Below are positions 9,052 through 17,844 of a DNA stretch of 64,000 nt, piece after piece; the first letter of the stretch is position 1; each line of letters starts with the position of its first letter. The notes beneath the pieces were generated by a model. It made no database searches. It was not told the origin of the DNA and was given only the letters and a program-made list of their open reading frames with translations. Source of the stretch: JANNPJ01 sp965200525 (lineage in GTDB: Bacteria > Actinomycetota > Actinomycetes > Actinomycetales > Kineosporiaceae); assembly GCA_965200525.1 (NCBI GenBank), contig OZ241368.1, forward strand, positions 1,736,001-1,800,000. The letters run 5' to 3'. A program made the position numbers and the translations under genes.

Positions 9052-9081
9052 CCCGACCGGTCCCGACCGGTCCCGACCGGT
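9052..9081. repeat. three 10-bp direct repeats CCCGACCGGT
   Basis: Three exact copies of CCCGACCGGT begin right after the permease stop and precede the ribosome site of the binding-protein gene. Each unit contains the palindrome ACCGGT. It may modulate message stability between permease and binding protein, or be simple slippage. Confidence 0.8.
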
Positions 9082-9105
9082 TCCGTTCACCTCCAAGGAG
9101 TCCCG

Positions 9106-10302
9106 ATGCTTTCCAGCACTCCGCGTTCCCGCCTGGCCATCGGCGTCGCCGTCGTCGCCGTCGCCGTCGCCGGCCTCAGCCTCGCCGCCTGTGGCGGCGG
9201 TTCGTCCGGCTCGACCGCGACCCCGGCCACCGCCGCCGCCGACGCCGCCGTCAACCTGTCCGCGGACTGCCCGGCCACCGTCGTCATCCAGACCGACTGG
9301 AACCCGGAGGCCGAGCACGGCCACCTGTACCAGTTGCTGGGCAAGGACTACACGGTCGACTCCGACAAGAAGTCGGTCTCCGGGCCGCTGCTCTACCAGG
9401 GCCAGCCGACCGGGGTCAACGTCGAGGTCCGCTCCGGCGGCCCGGCGATCGGCTACGCGACCGTGACCAGCCAGATGTACCAGGACAAGAAGATCACCCT
9501 GGGGTACGTCTCCACCGACGAGGCGGTCCAGCTCTCCGGGTCGAACCCAACCACGGCGGTCTTCGCGCCGCTGGAGAAGGGCCCGCAGATGATCATGTGG
9601 GACCCGGCCAAGTACCCCGCGGTGACCGACATCAAGTCGCTCGGCACGGCCCTGGCCGCCGACGGTGGCGTGGTGCGCTACTTCGGCGGCGCCGCCTACA
9701 TGGAGTACCTGAAGGGGTCGGGCACGCTGCCGAAATCGGTGATCGACGGCACCTACGACGGCACCCCGGCCAAGTTCGTCGCGGCCAAGGGCAAGGACGC
9801 GCAGCAGGGCTTCGCCAGCGCCGAGCCGTACATCTACGAGAAGGAGCTGCCGGCCTGGGGCAAGCCGGTGAAGTACCAGCTCACCAACGACGTCGGCTAC
9901 CCGATCTACGCCTCGGCGGTGTCGGTGCGGTCGGGCGACCTGACCACGCTGACCCCGTGCCTGAAGAAGCTGGTCCCGGTGCTGCAGCAGGCCGAGGTCG
10001 ACTACTTCGCGAACCCGAAGCAGACCAACGACCTGATCCTGGAGCTGGTGACCAAGTTCAACAACGGCTGGGTCTACAGCGCGGGCGTGGCCGACTACTC
10101 GGTGGCCACGATGAAGTCCGTCGGCCTGGTCAGCAACGGCAGCAACGCCGAGATCGGCGACATGGACGAGAGCCGGGTCAAGCAGATCATCGACATCACG
10201 ACGCCGATCTTCAAGGCGAGCAAGACGGTCCCGAAGGCCGGCCTGACCCCGGCCGACATCTTCACCAACGAGTTCCTCGACCCGAAGATCGGCCTGAAGT
10301 GA
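9106..10302 (+). CDS. ABC transporter substrate-binding lipoprotein, NMT1/SsuA-like
   Basis: 398 residues. A lipoprotein signal peptide ends in the lipobox LSLAAC (Cys about 28), followed by a Ser/Ala/Thr spacer. The mature part resembles periplasmic binding proteins of the nitrate/sulfonate/thiamine-precursor class. An AAGGAG site precedes ATG 9106. With the ATPase and permease it forms one importer; the neighbouring amidohydrolases suggest a nitrogenous ring compound as ligand (inference). Confidence 0.85.
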   Translation: MLSSTPRSRLAIGVAVVAVAVAGLSLAACGGGSSGSTATPATAAADAAVNLSADCPATVVIQTDWNPEAEHGHLYQLLGKDYTVDSDKKSVSGPLLYQGQPTGVNVEVRSGGPAIGYATVTSQMYQDKKITLGYVSTDEAVQLSGSNPTTAVFAPLEKGPQMIMWDPAKYPAVTDIKSLGTALAADGGVVRYFGGAAYMEYLKGSGTLPKSVIDGTYDGTPAKFVAAKGKDAQQGFASAEPYIYEKELPAWGKPVKYQLTNDVGYPIYASAVSVRSGDLTTLTPCLKKLVPVLQQAEVDYFANPKQTNDLILELVTKFNNGWVYSAGVADYSVATMKSVGLVSNGSNAEIGDMDESRVKQIIDITTPIFKASKTVPKAGLTPADIFTNEFLDPKIGLK

Positions 10303-10311
10303 CCACTGCCG

Positions 10312-11070
10312 ATGAGTGACGTCTCCGACTCGGCCGGCCGGTTCGCCGGCCGCAGGGTGGTGGTCACCGGGGGCGCCCGGGGCATCGGGGCCGGGATCGC
10401 CGCTCGCTTCGCCCAGGAGGGCGCGCGGGTGGCGGTCCTGGACCGGCTGGTCGACGTCGGCACCAAGATCGCCGCCGGCCTGGGCGCATCGTTCCACCCG
10501 GTGGATCTGGCCGACCCGGAGGCCGCCGACGCGGTGACCCAGGAGGCGATCGACGGGCTCGGCGGCCTCGACGTCCTGGTGAACAGCGTCGGCATCCTGC
10601 GGCACCTGCCCCTGCTGGCCGTCACCCCGGCCGACTGGGACGAGATGTTCCGGATCAACGCCCGCTCGGTGCTGATCACGATGCAGGTGGCCGCCCGCAG
10701 CATGATCGCGGCCGGTGCCGGCGGCACGATCGTGAACATCGCCAGCATGGCGGCCAAGAAGGGCGGCGCCGGCGAAGGGCACTACGCCGCCTCGAAGTCG
10801 GCGGTGGTGACCCTGACCCGGGTCGCGGCCCTGGAGTGGGGCGAGCACGGGATCACCGTGAACGCACTCTGCCCGGGGTACGTGCTCACCGAGATGGGGG
10901 CGGCCACCCGCACCGAGCGGGACGTCGAGACCTGGAGCAGCTACTCCCCGCTGGGCCGGCTGGGCACACCGGAGGACGTCGCCGGCCTGGCCGCCTTCCT
11001 GGCCTCGGCCGACGGCGCCTACCTCACCGGTCAGGCCTTCAACGTCACCGGCGGAATGGTCATGCACTGA
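10312..11070 (+). CDS. SDR family oxidoreductase
   Basis: 252 residues with the short-chain dehydrogenase hallmarks: TGGARGIG nucleotide-binding motif near the N-terminus, NSVG (variant of NNAG), catalytic Ser in NIASMA, and YAASK. The cofactor is likely NAD(H) since no basic residue follows the glycine motif and an acidic D ends strand 2 (VAVLD). It starts 9 bp after the binding-protein stop and probably oxidises or reduces a carbonyl/alcohol intermediate of the same pathway. Confidence 0.85.
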   Translation: MSDVSDSAGRFAGRRVVVTGGARGIGAGIAARFAQEGARVAVLDRLVDVGTKIAAGLGASFHPVDLADPEAADAVTQEAIDGLGGLDVLVNSVGILRHLPLLAVTPADWDEMFRINARSVLITMQVAARSMIAAGAGGTIVNIASMAAKKGGAGEGHYAASKSAVVTLTRVAALEWGEHGITVNALCPGYVLTEMGAATRTERDVETWSSYSPLGRLGTPEDVAGLAAFLASADGAYLTGQAFNVTGGMVMH

Positions 11071-11105
11071 GCTCGATCCCTGAATCGACCTGAGAGGAAC
11101 CGACG

Positions 11106-12437
11106 ATGACGGACGACGCCGGCCCGGCAACCGGGGCCCTGGCCGACGAGCTGCGGGCCCTGCTCGGCGAGCGCGCCGTGAGCACCGACCGGCCGGTCCG
11201 GGAGCGGGCCTCGATCGACGGGGCCCGGCTCTCCCCGGTGATCAAGGAGCAGCTCCCGCTGGGGCTGGCCGATCTCGTGGCCTGGCCGGACACGGCCGAG
11301 CAGATCGGTCTGGTGGTGGCCGCGGCGGTGCGCCACCGGGTGCCGGTCACCCCTCGCGGCAAGGGCACCGGCAACTACGGCCAGGCCATCCCGATGAGCG
11401 CCGGCCTGGTGCTGGACACCAGCCGGGCCCGGCGGATCGTCGAGATCGGCGACGGCTACGCGGTGGTCGAGGCCGGCGTGCCGCTGGCGGCGATCGAGAA
11501 GGCCGCCAACGGGGCCGGCCAGCAGGTGCTGATGTACCCCTCGACGACCAGCTCCAGCATCGGCGGGTTCCTGTCCGGCGGCTCGGGCGGCACCGGCTCG
11601 ATCAAGCACGGCATGCTGCACACCGGTTTCGCCCTGGCCCTCGACGTGGCCCAGGCCACCGGCTCGCCCGAACTGGTTCACCTGACCGGCGCCGACGCCG
11701 AGCCGTACATCCACAACTACGGTACGGCCGGGATCATCGCCAGGGCCACGATCGCCCTCGAGCCGCTGCAGGACTGGCGTGGGCTGTTCGCCAGCTTCGA
11801 CTCCTTCGAGCAGGCCCTGAGCGTGATCCGGCCGTTCGCCGACCTGGAGCCGACCCCCCGGCTGGTCTCGGCCGACCCCGCCCGGCTGGCCGGCAACCTG
11901 CCCGAGGACGACGAGGCGATCCCGGCCGGCCGGGCCAGCCTGCGCGGCATCCTCGACGCCGCTTCGCTGACGGCGGCCACGGCCCTGGTCGAGGGAGCCG
12001 GCGGCCGGGTCGAGGTGGTGCGCGAGGGGGCCGCGGCGATGCTGCGGATCAGCCGGCTGTCGTACAACCACCCGATCGAGTACCTGCAGTCGGCCCACCC
12101 GGACACGTACTTCCACGTCGAGGTCTCGGGCGACGCCCTGGTCGACCGGATCGACGAGGTGCAGGCGGTGTACCCGGACGGGATGCTGCACATCGAGGCT
12201 CAGAAGGGCCGCCCGATCGGCATGCTGGCCGGCCGCTACACCGGGGCCGCGGAGGTCTACGCCGGCTTCGACAAGCTCACGGCGCTCGGGGTCGGGTATC
12301 ACAACCCGCACCAGTGGTTCGTCGACTACGAGCCGCAGCGGACGGCGGCCCTGGCGGCCACGACCGACCCGTACCGCCTGCTCAACCCGGGCAAGCTGCA
12401 GGCCCGGGTCCAGGTACCGACGGGAGACCAGCGATGA
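11106..12437 (+). CDS. FAD-binding PCMH-type oxidase/dehydrogenase
   Basis: 443 residues. The N-terminal half is a vanillyl-alcohol-oxidase-type FAD domain: VTPRGKGTGNYGQA, LVLDTSRARRIVEI, and a GGFLSGGSGGTGS loop. No covalent flavin His can be assigned with certainty. Relatives (GlcD, D-lactate and various alcohol or amine oxidases) oxidise small polar substrates. GAGAGGAAC precedes ATG 11106, and the gene overlaps the creatininase start by ATGA, placing it in the same operon. Confidence 0.82.
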   Translation: MTDDAGPATGALADELRALLGERAVSTDRPVRERASIDGARLSPVIKEQLPLGLADLVAWPDTAEQIGLVVAAAVRHRVPVTPRGKGTGNYGQAIPMSAGLVLDTSRARRIVEIGDGYAVVEAGVPLAAIEKAANGAGQQVLMYPSTTSSSIGGFLSGGSGGTGSIKHGMLHTGFALALDVAQATGSPELVHLTGADAEPYIHNYGTAGIIARATIALEPLQDWRGLFASFDSFEQALSVIRPFADLEPTPRLVSADPARLAGNLPEDDEAIPAGRASLRGILDAASLTAATALVEGAGGRVEVVREGAAAMLRISRLSYNHPIEYLQSAHPDTYFHVEVSGDALVDRIDEVQAVYPDGMLHIEAQKGRPIGMLAGRYTGAAEVYAGFDKLTALGVGYHNPHQWFVDYEPQRTAALAATTDPYRLLNPGKLQARVQVPTGDQR

Positions 12438-13213
12438 CCCACCGGCTGGTCGAACTGTCCGGGCCGGCGGTGATGACCACACTCACCGAGGACTCGGTGA
12501 TCGTGCTGCCCACCGGGGCGATCGAGCACCACGGCGCCCACCTGCCGCTGACCACCGACGCGCTGATCGCCGAGAGCGTCGCCGAGGCCGCCGTCCGGGA
12601 AGGGCGCGAGCGGGGCCTGGACCTCTGGCTGCTGCCGACGCTCAGCTACACCAAGTCCGACGAGCACGCCTGGGCCGGTGGCACGATGTGGCTCTCGGCG
12701 GCCACGCTCTGGTCGACGCTGGTCGATCTCGGGCGCAGTGTCGCGGCCACCCCGGCCCGCCGGCTGGTGTTCGTCAACGGCCACGGCGGCAACACCGCCC
12801 TGCTGGGGACGGCGAACCGGGAGCTGCGCCGTCGTTTCGCCCTGGCCACGTTCAGCATGCCGGCCGGCCAGGTGCGGGCCGGAACCGGAACCGACGGCGA
12901 GCCGGACGAGCTCGGGATGGGGATCCACGCCGGGTTCGGCGAGACCTCCCTGGTGATGCACCTGCGCCCGGACCTGGTCGACCTCTCGCGGGGCGAGCGC
13001 AACGTGCCCGAGCACCTGGCCGGCCTGGAGTACATCGGGTTCAACGGCTACCCCGTCAGTTTCGGCTGGACCAGCGACGACTTCGGCCCGTCGGGAGTGA
13101 TCGGCGACCCGACCGGATCGAGCGCGGAGAAGGGCGCCGAGTTCTTCGCCGAGTCGGTACGCCGAGCAGTGGGAGCCCTGACCGAGATCGCGACCTTCCG
13201 GCACCGACCGTGA
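12434..13213 (+). CDS. creatininase family amidohydrolase
   Basis: 259 residues with the creatininase metal-ligand pattern: GAIEHHGAHLPLTTD, NGHGGN and GETS. Family members hydrolyse cyclic amides (creatinine) or formamides (ArfB), and MftE cleaves a peptide. In this operon a ring-opening or deformylating role on a nitrogen heterocycle product is the simplest reading. ATG at 12434 overlaps the oxidase stop; the next gene overlaps this stop by GTGA. Confidence 0.85.
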   Translation: MTHRLVELSGPAVMTTLTEDSVIVLPTGAIEHHGAHLPLTTDALIAESVAEAAVREGRERGLDLWLLPTLSYTKSDEHAWAGGTMWLSAATLWSTLVDLGRSVAATPARRLVFVNGHGGNTALLGTANRELRRRFALATFSMPAGQVRAGTGTDGEPDELGMGIHAGFGETSLVMHLRPDLVDLSRGERNVPEHLAGLEYIGFNGYPVSFGWTSDDFGPSGVIGDPTGSSAEKGAEFFAESVRRAVGALTEIATFRHRP

Positions 13214-13785
13214 CGATCATGATGGACGGCGACCCGTGGCGGCTCCTGCAGGAGTGGCTGCCCCCGAACGGCGATCCGGACCGCCCGCCGATGACCGTCT
13301 CGACCGTGACCGCGGAGGGCACCGCGGACGCGCGAACCCTGCTGCTGACCGCGTTCGATCGGTGCGGCTTCTACTTCCACACCGACACCCGGTCCCGCAA
13401 GGTCGCCCAGCTGGCCGGCAACCCGGCCGTCGCGCTGACCCTGGTCTGGGACTTCCAGCGGCAACTGGTGGTCCAGGGCCGCGCCGAGCTCGCCCCGGCG
13501 AGCGAGGTCGCCGAGGCCTACAGGGCTCGCTCGCCGTACCTGCGGCAACTGGCCTGGCTCAACACCGCCGAGTTCGCCCAGTTGCCGGCGGATGAAAGGC
13601 GCCGACGCTGGAAGGCTTTCGCCGAGTCCCGACCGGGCGGCCACGACCAGCCGCCCACCTGGACCGGATACCTGGTCCGACCCCGGCGGCTGACGTTCTG
13701 GCACGGCGATCCGGACGCCGCCAGCCTGCGGGTCGAGTACACCGCCACCGAGGTCGGCTGGCAGCTCAGCCGGCTGCCCGGCTGA
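13210..13785 (+). CDS. pyridoxamine 5'-phosphate oxidase-like FMN-binding protein
   Basis: 191 residues with PdxH-like features: ADARTLLLTAFDRCGFYFHTDTRSRKVAQL, typical of the FMN-binding barrel, and a C-terminal LTFWHG region that resembles the PdxH dimerisation segment. It could be an oxidase or an FMN reductase supporting the operon. GTG at 13210 is coupled to the creatininase stop. The 3' end overlaps the convergent MTHFR-like gene by 20 bp. Confidence 0.78.
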   Translation: MTIMMDGDPWRLLQEWLPPNGDPDRPPMTVSTVTAEGTADARTLLLTAFDRCGFYFHTDTRSRKVAQLAGNPAVALTLVWDFQRQLVVQGRAELAPASEVAEAYRARSPYLRQLAWLNTAEFAQLPADERRRRWKAFAESRPGGHDQPPTWTGYLVRPRRLTFWHGDPDAASLRVEYTATEVGWQLSRLPG

Positions 13786-14899
13786 CGCCGATCCGATCGG
13801 CCACGGTCGCCAGCGCCTCGGCGAACGCCGGCTCGCCGCCCGGGCCCGGGCCGCCGGACAGGTTCACTCCGACCACGCCGTCGAGGGCCAGGCAGGCGTG
13901 GGCCAGGTCGGTCGCGGCCCGGACCCCGGCCGCGAGCGGGTCGGCCGCCGCCAGGATGCCTTCCAGGTAACCCTCGGGCAGCACCAGGCTGGTGAAACTT
14001 CTCAACAGAAGGGCACTCTCGTGATCGAACACCGCCGGGATACAGGGCACGAAGCCCATCGTGACGCCGAGATCCTGGGCTTGGCCGATGAACCGGCCGA
14101 CCGGTCCGGCCCCGCCGGCGTGGTTCACGAAGCAGATCTCCGCTCCGGCCCGCATCTTCTCCAGCAGCCGCTGCGGCCGGCGCTCGACCGGCCGGGTGGC
14201 CGGCGCCTCGCCGACCGAGACCAGCAGCCCGGCGTCGTGGGCCAGATGGGCGGCCCGGGTGGAGTCGAGGTCGAAGACCGGGCGGGCATCGGGCCGGTGG
14301 CCGGTCAGCGTGTGGTCGCCGGTGACGCAGTGCACCGCCGCCACCCCGACGTGCGCGAGCGCGGCCAGCTCGCCCTCCATCGCCACCCGGTTACGATCGC
14401 GGCAGGTCAGACCGCTCCAGGCGGCCACCCCGGCGGCCTGGATCAGGTGGGCCCGGTAGCTCGGCGGAAACTGCACCCGGGCATTGCCGGCGTCGCCGAC
14501 CAGCACGGCGTCCACCCGCCCGGCCAGCACCCGGGCGCAGGCGAAGAGCGACTCGGCGTCCAGCGCCCGGGCCGGAAAATCGGCGACGACGATCGGCCGG
14601 GCGGCGATCAACGCGCGCATCCGGTGGGCCCCGGCCGCGGAGGCCGGCGGCACGGCGTCCGGCGGCACGGCATCCGCTGGCGCGGCATCCGGTGGCGCGG
14701 CATCCGGCGGCACGGCATCCGGCCGGTCGGCTGCCGGTGGCGACCAGGGCACGGTCGACCGGTCGAGGAAGACGCACGGCGCCGGGTCGACCTCGCACGC
14801 CCCGGCGGCCGTCACGCCCCCACAAGGGCCGTAGGTCATGCTTTTCGGGCAGGAGCTCAAGGCCACCGCCGGAGTCGGGGTAGCTGGTCGGTCGCCCAT
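13766..14899 (-). CDS. methylenetetrahydrofolate reductase-like protein with N-terminal Cys-rich domain
   Basis: 377 residues. The N-terminus carries CPKSMTYGPCGGV and CEVDPAPC, the cysteine-rich module of actinobacterial MTHFR-related proteins. A Pro/Asp/Ala spacer of five-residue repeats (DNA 14646-14722) follows, and then a TIM barrel with LTCRDRN and VTGDHTLTG as in MTHFR. It probably binds FAD and handles one-carbon units on tetrahydrofolate; a catabolic demethylase partner role is possible next to an amidohydrolase. ATG 14899 is divergent from the gene at 14952 with 52 bp between. Confidence 0.75.
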   Translation of the reverse strand: MGDRPATPTPAVALSSCPKSMTYGPCGGVTAAGACEVDPAPCVFLDRSTVPWSPPAADRPDAVPPDAAPPDAAPADAVPPDAVPPASAAGAHRMRALIAARPIVVADFPARALDAESLFACARVLAGRVDAVLVGDAGNARVQFPPSYRAHLIQAAGVAAWSGLTCRDRNRVAMEGELAALAHVGVAAVHCVTGDHTLTGHRPDARPVFDLDSTRAAHLAHDAGLLVSVGEAPATRPVERRPQRLLEKMRAGAEICFVNHAGGAGPVGRFIGQAQDLGVTMGFVPCIPAVFDHESALLLRSFTSLVLPEGYLEGILAAADPLAAGVRAATDLAHACLALDGVVGVNLSGGPGPGGEPAFAEALATVADRIGVSRAAG

Positions 14900-14951
14900 C
14901 GCCGCATCGTAGTCTGGCCGCCATGCTGATCTCCACGCTGAAGTCCGGCCG

Positions 14952-16253
14952 ATGCTGAGGGTCAGTGGAGCGGAGCTGATCTGGACCGGCACCCGGGTCC
15001 GGACCGGGGCCGAGATCATCTGCGACGACGCCGGTCTGGTCGCAACGGGAGCCGGCTCCGACGTCGGTCCCGACTCGAGTGCCGACGTGCTCGACGCGAC
15101 CGGCTGCGTGGTCACCCCGGGCCTGGTGAACGCCCATCACCATCTGCTGCAGACGGCCTTCCGGACTCTGCCCGGCACCCGCGGGGTGCCGATGCGGGAC
15201 TGGCTGCCGCGCATGGCCGCGGCCTACGCCGCGGTCGGGATCGACGACGAGCTGGCCCACGTCGCCGCCTCGGCCGGGCTGGCCGAGGCCCTGCTCTGCG
15301 GCGTCACCACGGTCGCCGACCACCAGCTCAACTGGCCCGCCGGCGGGGACGGTGTGTCGATCGCCCGGGCCGTGGCCCGGGCCGCGAGCGAGCTGGGAGC
15401 GCGGCTGGTGTTCGTCCGGGGCAGCGCCCGGGAGGATCCGCAGTCGGCGGCCGCCTCGGCCGAGGCGATCGCGCGGGCCTTCGCCGGCGACCCCCGGGTG
15501 CAGGTCGCGGTCGGGCCGGCCGGCGTGCACAGCGACGGCCCGGAGACGTTCGCCCTGCTCGGCGAGGTGGCCGCGGCCCACGGGTTGCGCCGCCGGACCC
15601 AGGCCAACGAGCAGGTGGACGTCGAGGTGGCCGCGGAGCGGTACGGCCGCCGCCCCCTGGAGCTGCTGGCCGACTGGGGCTGGCTGGCTCCGGACGTCAC
15701 CGTGGCCCACCTGTGCCGGATCACCCCGGCCGAGATCCAGCTGCTGGCCGTGAGCGGGGTCAGCGCCACCCACGTGCCCGGCTGCGACCTGCCGATGGGC
15801 TGGGGGGTGGCCCCGGCGGCGGCGCTGGCCGATGCCGGGGTCGCGGTCGGGCTGGGCACCAGCGGCGGGGGCAGCAACGACGCCGGGCACCTGCTGGCCG
15901 ATGCTCGGCTGGCCCTGCAGGTGGCTCCGCTGGCGGGCCGGCCGGTCGCGGCGCTGGAGGTGCTCGGCTGGGCCACCGCCGGCTCGGCCGCCGGGCTCGG
16001 CCGGGCCGATCTGGGCCGGCTCGATCCGGGCTGTGCCGGCGACCTGGTCTGCTGGGACGTGAGCGGGGTGAGTGACGCCGGCGTCGCCGACCCGCTGGCC
16101 GGGCTGCTCTGGGCCGGGCCCGGGCGGCGGCCCCGGCACGTCGTCGTCGGCGGTCAGGTCGTCGTCCGCGACGGTCGCCTGGTGGCCCGGGCCGAGGCCG
16201 AGATCGTCACCCGGCTGACGTCGCTGCTGCGCGAACGCGGTGCGCGCCGGTAG
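14952..16253 (+). CDS. amidohydrolase (8-oxoguanine deaminase/AtzB-like) with altered metal site
   Basis: 433 residues matching the TRZ/ATZ/8-oxoguanine deaminase group along its length: NAHHHLLQTAFR (His62, His64), VAHL (His253), GSND-type loop and C-terminal VVVGGQVVVRDGRLV. Two usual metal ligands differ: the family HxHLAE stretch is RTQANE here (His to Gln217, Glu220 kept), and the family GVDGSASND is GTSGGGSND (catalytic Asp to Ser304). Comparison is from memory of the family. It may use another mechanism, bind ligand only, or be decaying, though the frame is intact. It heads a run continuing to the acetyltransferase 20 bp downstream. Confidence 0.75.
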   Translation: MLRVSGAELIWTGTRVRTGAEIICDDAGLVATGAGSDVGPDSSADVLDATGCVVTPGLVNAHHHLLQTAFRTLPGTRGVPMRDWLPRMAAAYAAVGIDDELAHVAASAGLAEALLCGVTTVADHQLNWPAGGDGVSIARAVARAASELGARLVFVRGSAREDPQSAAASAEAIARAFAGDPRVQVAVGPAGVHSDGPETFALLGEVAAAHGLRRRTQANEQVDVEVAAERYGRRPLELLADWGWLAPDVTVAHLCRITPAEIQLLAVSGVSATHVPGCDLPMGWGVAPAAALADAGVAVGLGTSGGGSNDAGHLLADARLALQVAPLAGRPVAALEVLGWATAGSAAGLGRADLGRLDPGCAGDLVCWDVSGVSDAGVADPLAGLLWAGPGRRPRHVVVGGQVVVRDGRLVARAEAEIVTRLTSLLRERGARR

Positions 16254-16273
16254 CGGTCTGAAAGGATCGCCGT

Positions 16274-16816
16274 ATGACCGGTGACCGTCTGATGCGCATC
16301 CACAGCCCCGAGTTCCAGGCCATGGCCGAACGGGTGCTGCGGGTCACCGAGCTCACCTCGCGACTGAACGGGCTGCCGTTCGACGACGAGGCCGGCAAGG
16401 CCGCCCTGTTCGAGCAGATCCTGGGCCGGCCGCTGCCGGCGAAAGTCACCATCTACCCGCCGTTCTACACCGACCACGGGCTGCACCTCGATCTCGGCGA
16501 GCGGGTGTTCATCAACCAGGGCTGCACGTTCCTGGACTACGCCGGCATCCGGCTCGGCGAGCGGGTGATGATCGGCCCGAAGGCCACCTTCATCACCGGC
16601 GGGCACCCGGTCGACCCGGCGGAGCGCAAGCTGTACCTCACCGGTGCGCCCATCGACGTCGCCGAGAACGTCTGGATCGGCGCCGGAGCGACCATCCTGC
16701 CCGGGGTCAGCATCGGCCGTGACGCCGTGATCGCCGCCGGGGCGATCGTGGCCGACGACGTGCCGGCGGCCAGCCTGGTGGCCGGGCCCAAGGCCACCGT
16801 ACGACGAGAATGGTGA
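16274..16816 (+). CDS. maltose/nodulation-type O-acetyltransferase, hexapeptide repeat
   Basis: 180 residues with the LacA/Maa/NodL fold: N-terminal helix, then a left-handed beta helix with imperfect hexapeptides (VFINQGCTFLDYAGIRLGERVMIGP) and the catalytic His in FITGGHP. It should transfer acetyl from acetyl-CoA to a sugar or similar hydroxyl. AAAGGA precedes ATG 16274. The physiological acceptor is unknown. Confidence 0.85.
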   Translation: MTGDRLMRIHSPEFQAMAERVLRVTELTSRLNGLPFDDEAGKAALFEQILGRPLPAKVTIYPPFYTDHGLHLDLGERVFINQGCTFLDYAGIRLGERVMIGPKATFITGGHPVDPAERKLYLTGAPIDVAENVWIGAGATILPGVSIGRDAVIAAGAIVADDVPAASLVAGPKATVRREW

Positions 16817-16823
16817 CACCTCG

Positions 16824-17552
16824 ATGAGCTCACAGCTCTACGCGCTCAGCTTCGACGCGAACGACCCGCCCCGCCTGGCCCGCTTCTGGGCCGGCCTGCT
16901 GGGCTGGGAGCCGGCCGACGACCCACACCACGGGCTCGCCCTGCGGCCGAACGACGACACCGGGTTCCGGCTCCGGTTCCGCCCGACCTCGGTGGTCAAG
17001 ACCGAGCAGAACCAGATGCACTTCGATCTGACCAGCAGCTCGCTCGAGGGTCAGCAAGAGACCGTGGCCCGGGCGCTCGACCTGGGGGCCCGGCCCGCCG
17101 ACATCGGCCAGGGGCCGGAACAGCGTCATGTGGTGCTGGCCGATCCGGAGGGCAACGAGTTCTGTGTCATCGAGCCGGGAAACCAGTTCCTGGCCGACTG
17201 CGGGTTCGTCGGAGCGGTCGCCGGTGACGGTTCGCAGCAGGCCGGGTACTTCTGGAGCCGGGCGCTGGGCTGGCCACTGGTCTGGGACCAGGATCAGGAG
17301 ACCGCGATCCGGTCCCCGCAGGGCGGGCCGAAGATCACCTGGGGCGGGCCGCCGCTGAAGCCCAAGACGGGCCGGTACCGGCTGCACTTCGACCTCGTGC
17401 CGGCCGCCGACGACGACCAGCAGGCGGAGATCGACCGTCTCGTCGCCCTCGGCGCCACTCTCCTCGACCTCGACCCGCATGACGACGGCGGGGTGGTGCT
17501 GATCGACCCCGACGGCCATGAGCTCTGCCTGCTGCCCCCGGGAACGGAATAG
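16824..17552 (+). CDS. two-domain VOC (glyoxalase/bleomycin resistance-like) protein
   Basis: 242 residues forming two tandem beta-alpha-beta-beta-beta halves. Each half has the VOC signature: LARFWAGLLGW with DPEGNEFCVIEPG, then GYFWSRALGWPL with DPDGHELCLLPPG. Candidate metal ligands (His, Glu) sit in HFDL and the DPxGxE strings. Members are lyases, isomerases, dioxygenases or binding proteins; a specific role cannot be given. It starts 8 bp after the acetyltransferase. The 292 bp that follow it hold no convincing gene. Confidence 0.8.
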   Translation: MSSQLYALSFDANDPPRLARFWAGLLGWEPADDPHHGLALRPNDDTGFRLRFRPTSVVKTEQNQMHFDLTSSSLEGQQETVARALDLGARPADIGQGPEQRHVVLADPEGNEFCVIEPGNQFLADCGFVGAVAGDGSQQAGYFWSRALGWPLVWDQDQETAIRSPQGGPKITWGGPPLKPKTGRYRLHFDLVPAADDDQQAEIDRLVALGATLLDLDPHDDGGVVLIDPDGHELCLLPPGTE

Positions 17553-17844
17553 GCATTGCCGCTGCGACCTGCAAAGACCGGCTTAACGACCTGTTGAAGG
17601 TGGCGCAAGGTTGCCCTCGGGGGGGCCCAGACGTCTAGGCCCGGCCCGGCCCGAAGGTGGGCCCCTGGGCCCGCCGGAGCCGATCATGCGGCGATGAGAC
17701 TGACCGGGCGCCGCTGACCGGGCCAGAGCATCCGGCCCGCCGGCGGCGCGATTCGAGGAACCGTCCACCGTCGGAGAGTCCGAACCTCTGAGGTCCGGCG
17801 AACGCGGTCCTCACGTCCCGTTCTCAGACGACCCGGAGGACCCC

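Noticed and set aside
9052..9081. Terminator after the permease
   Set aside because: The repeats are direct, each with only a 6-bp palindrome; they do not form a strong hairpin, and the binding-protein gene follows at once.
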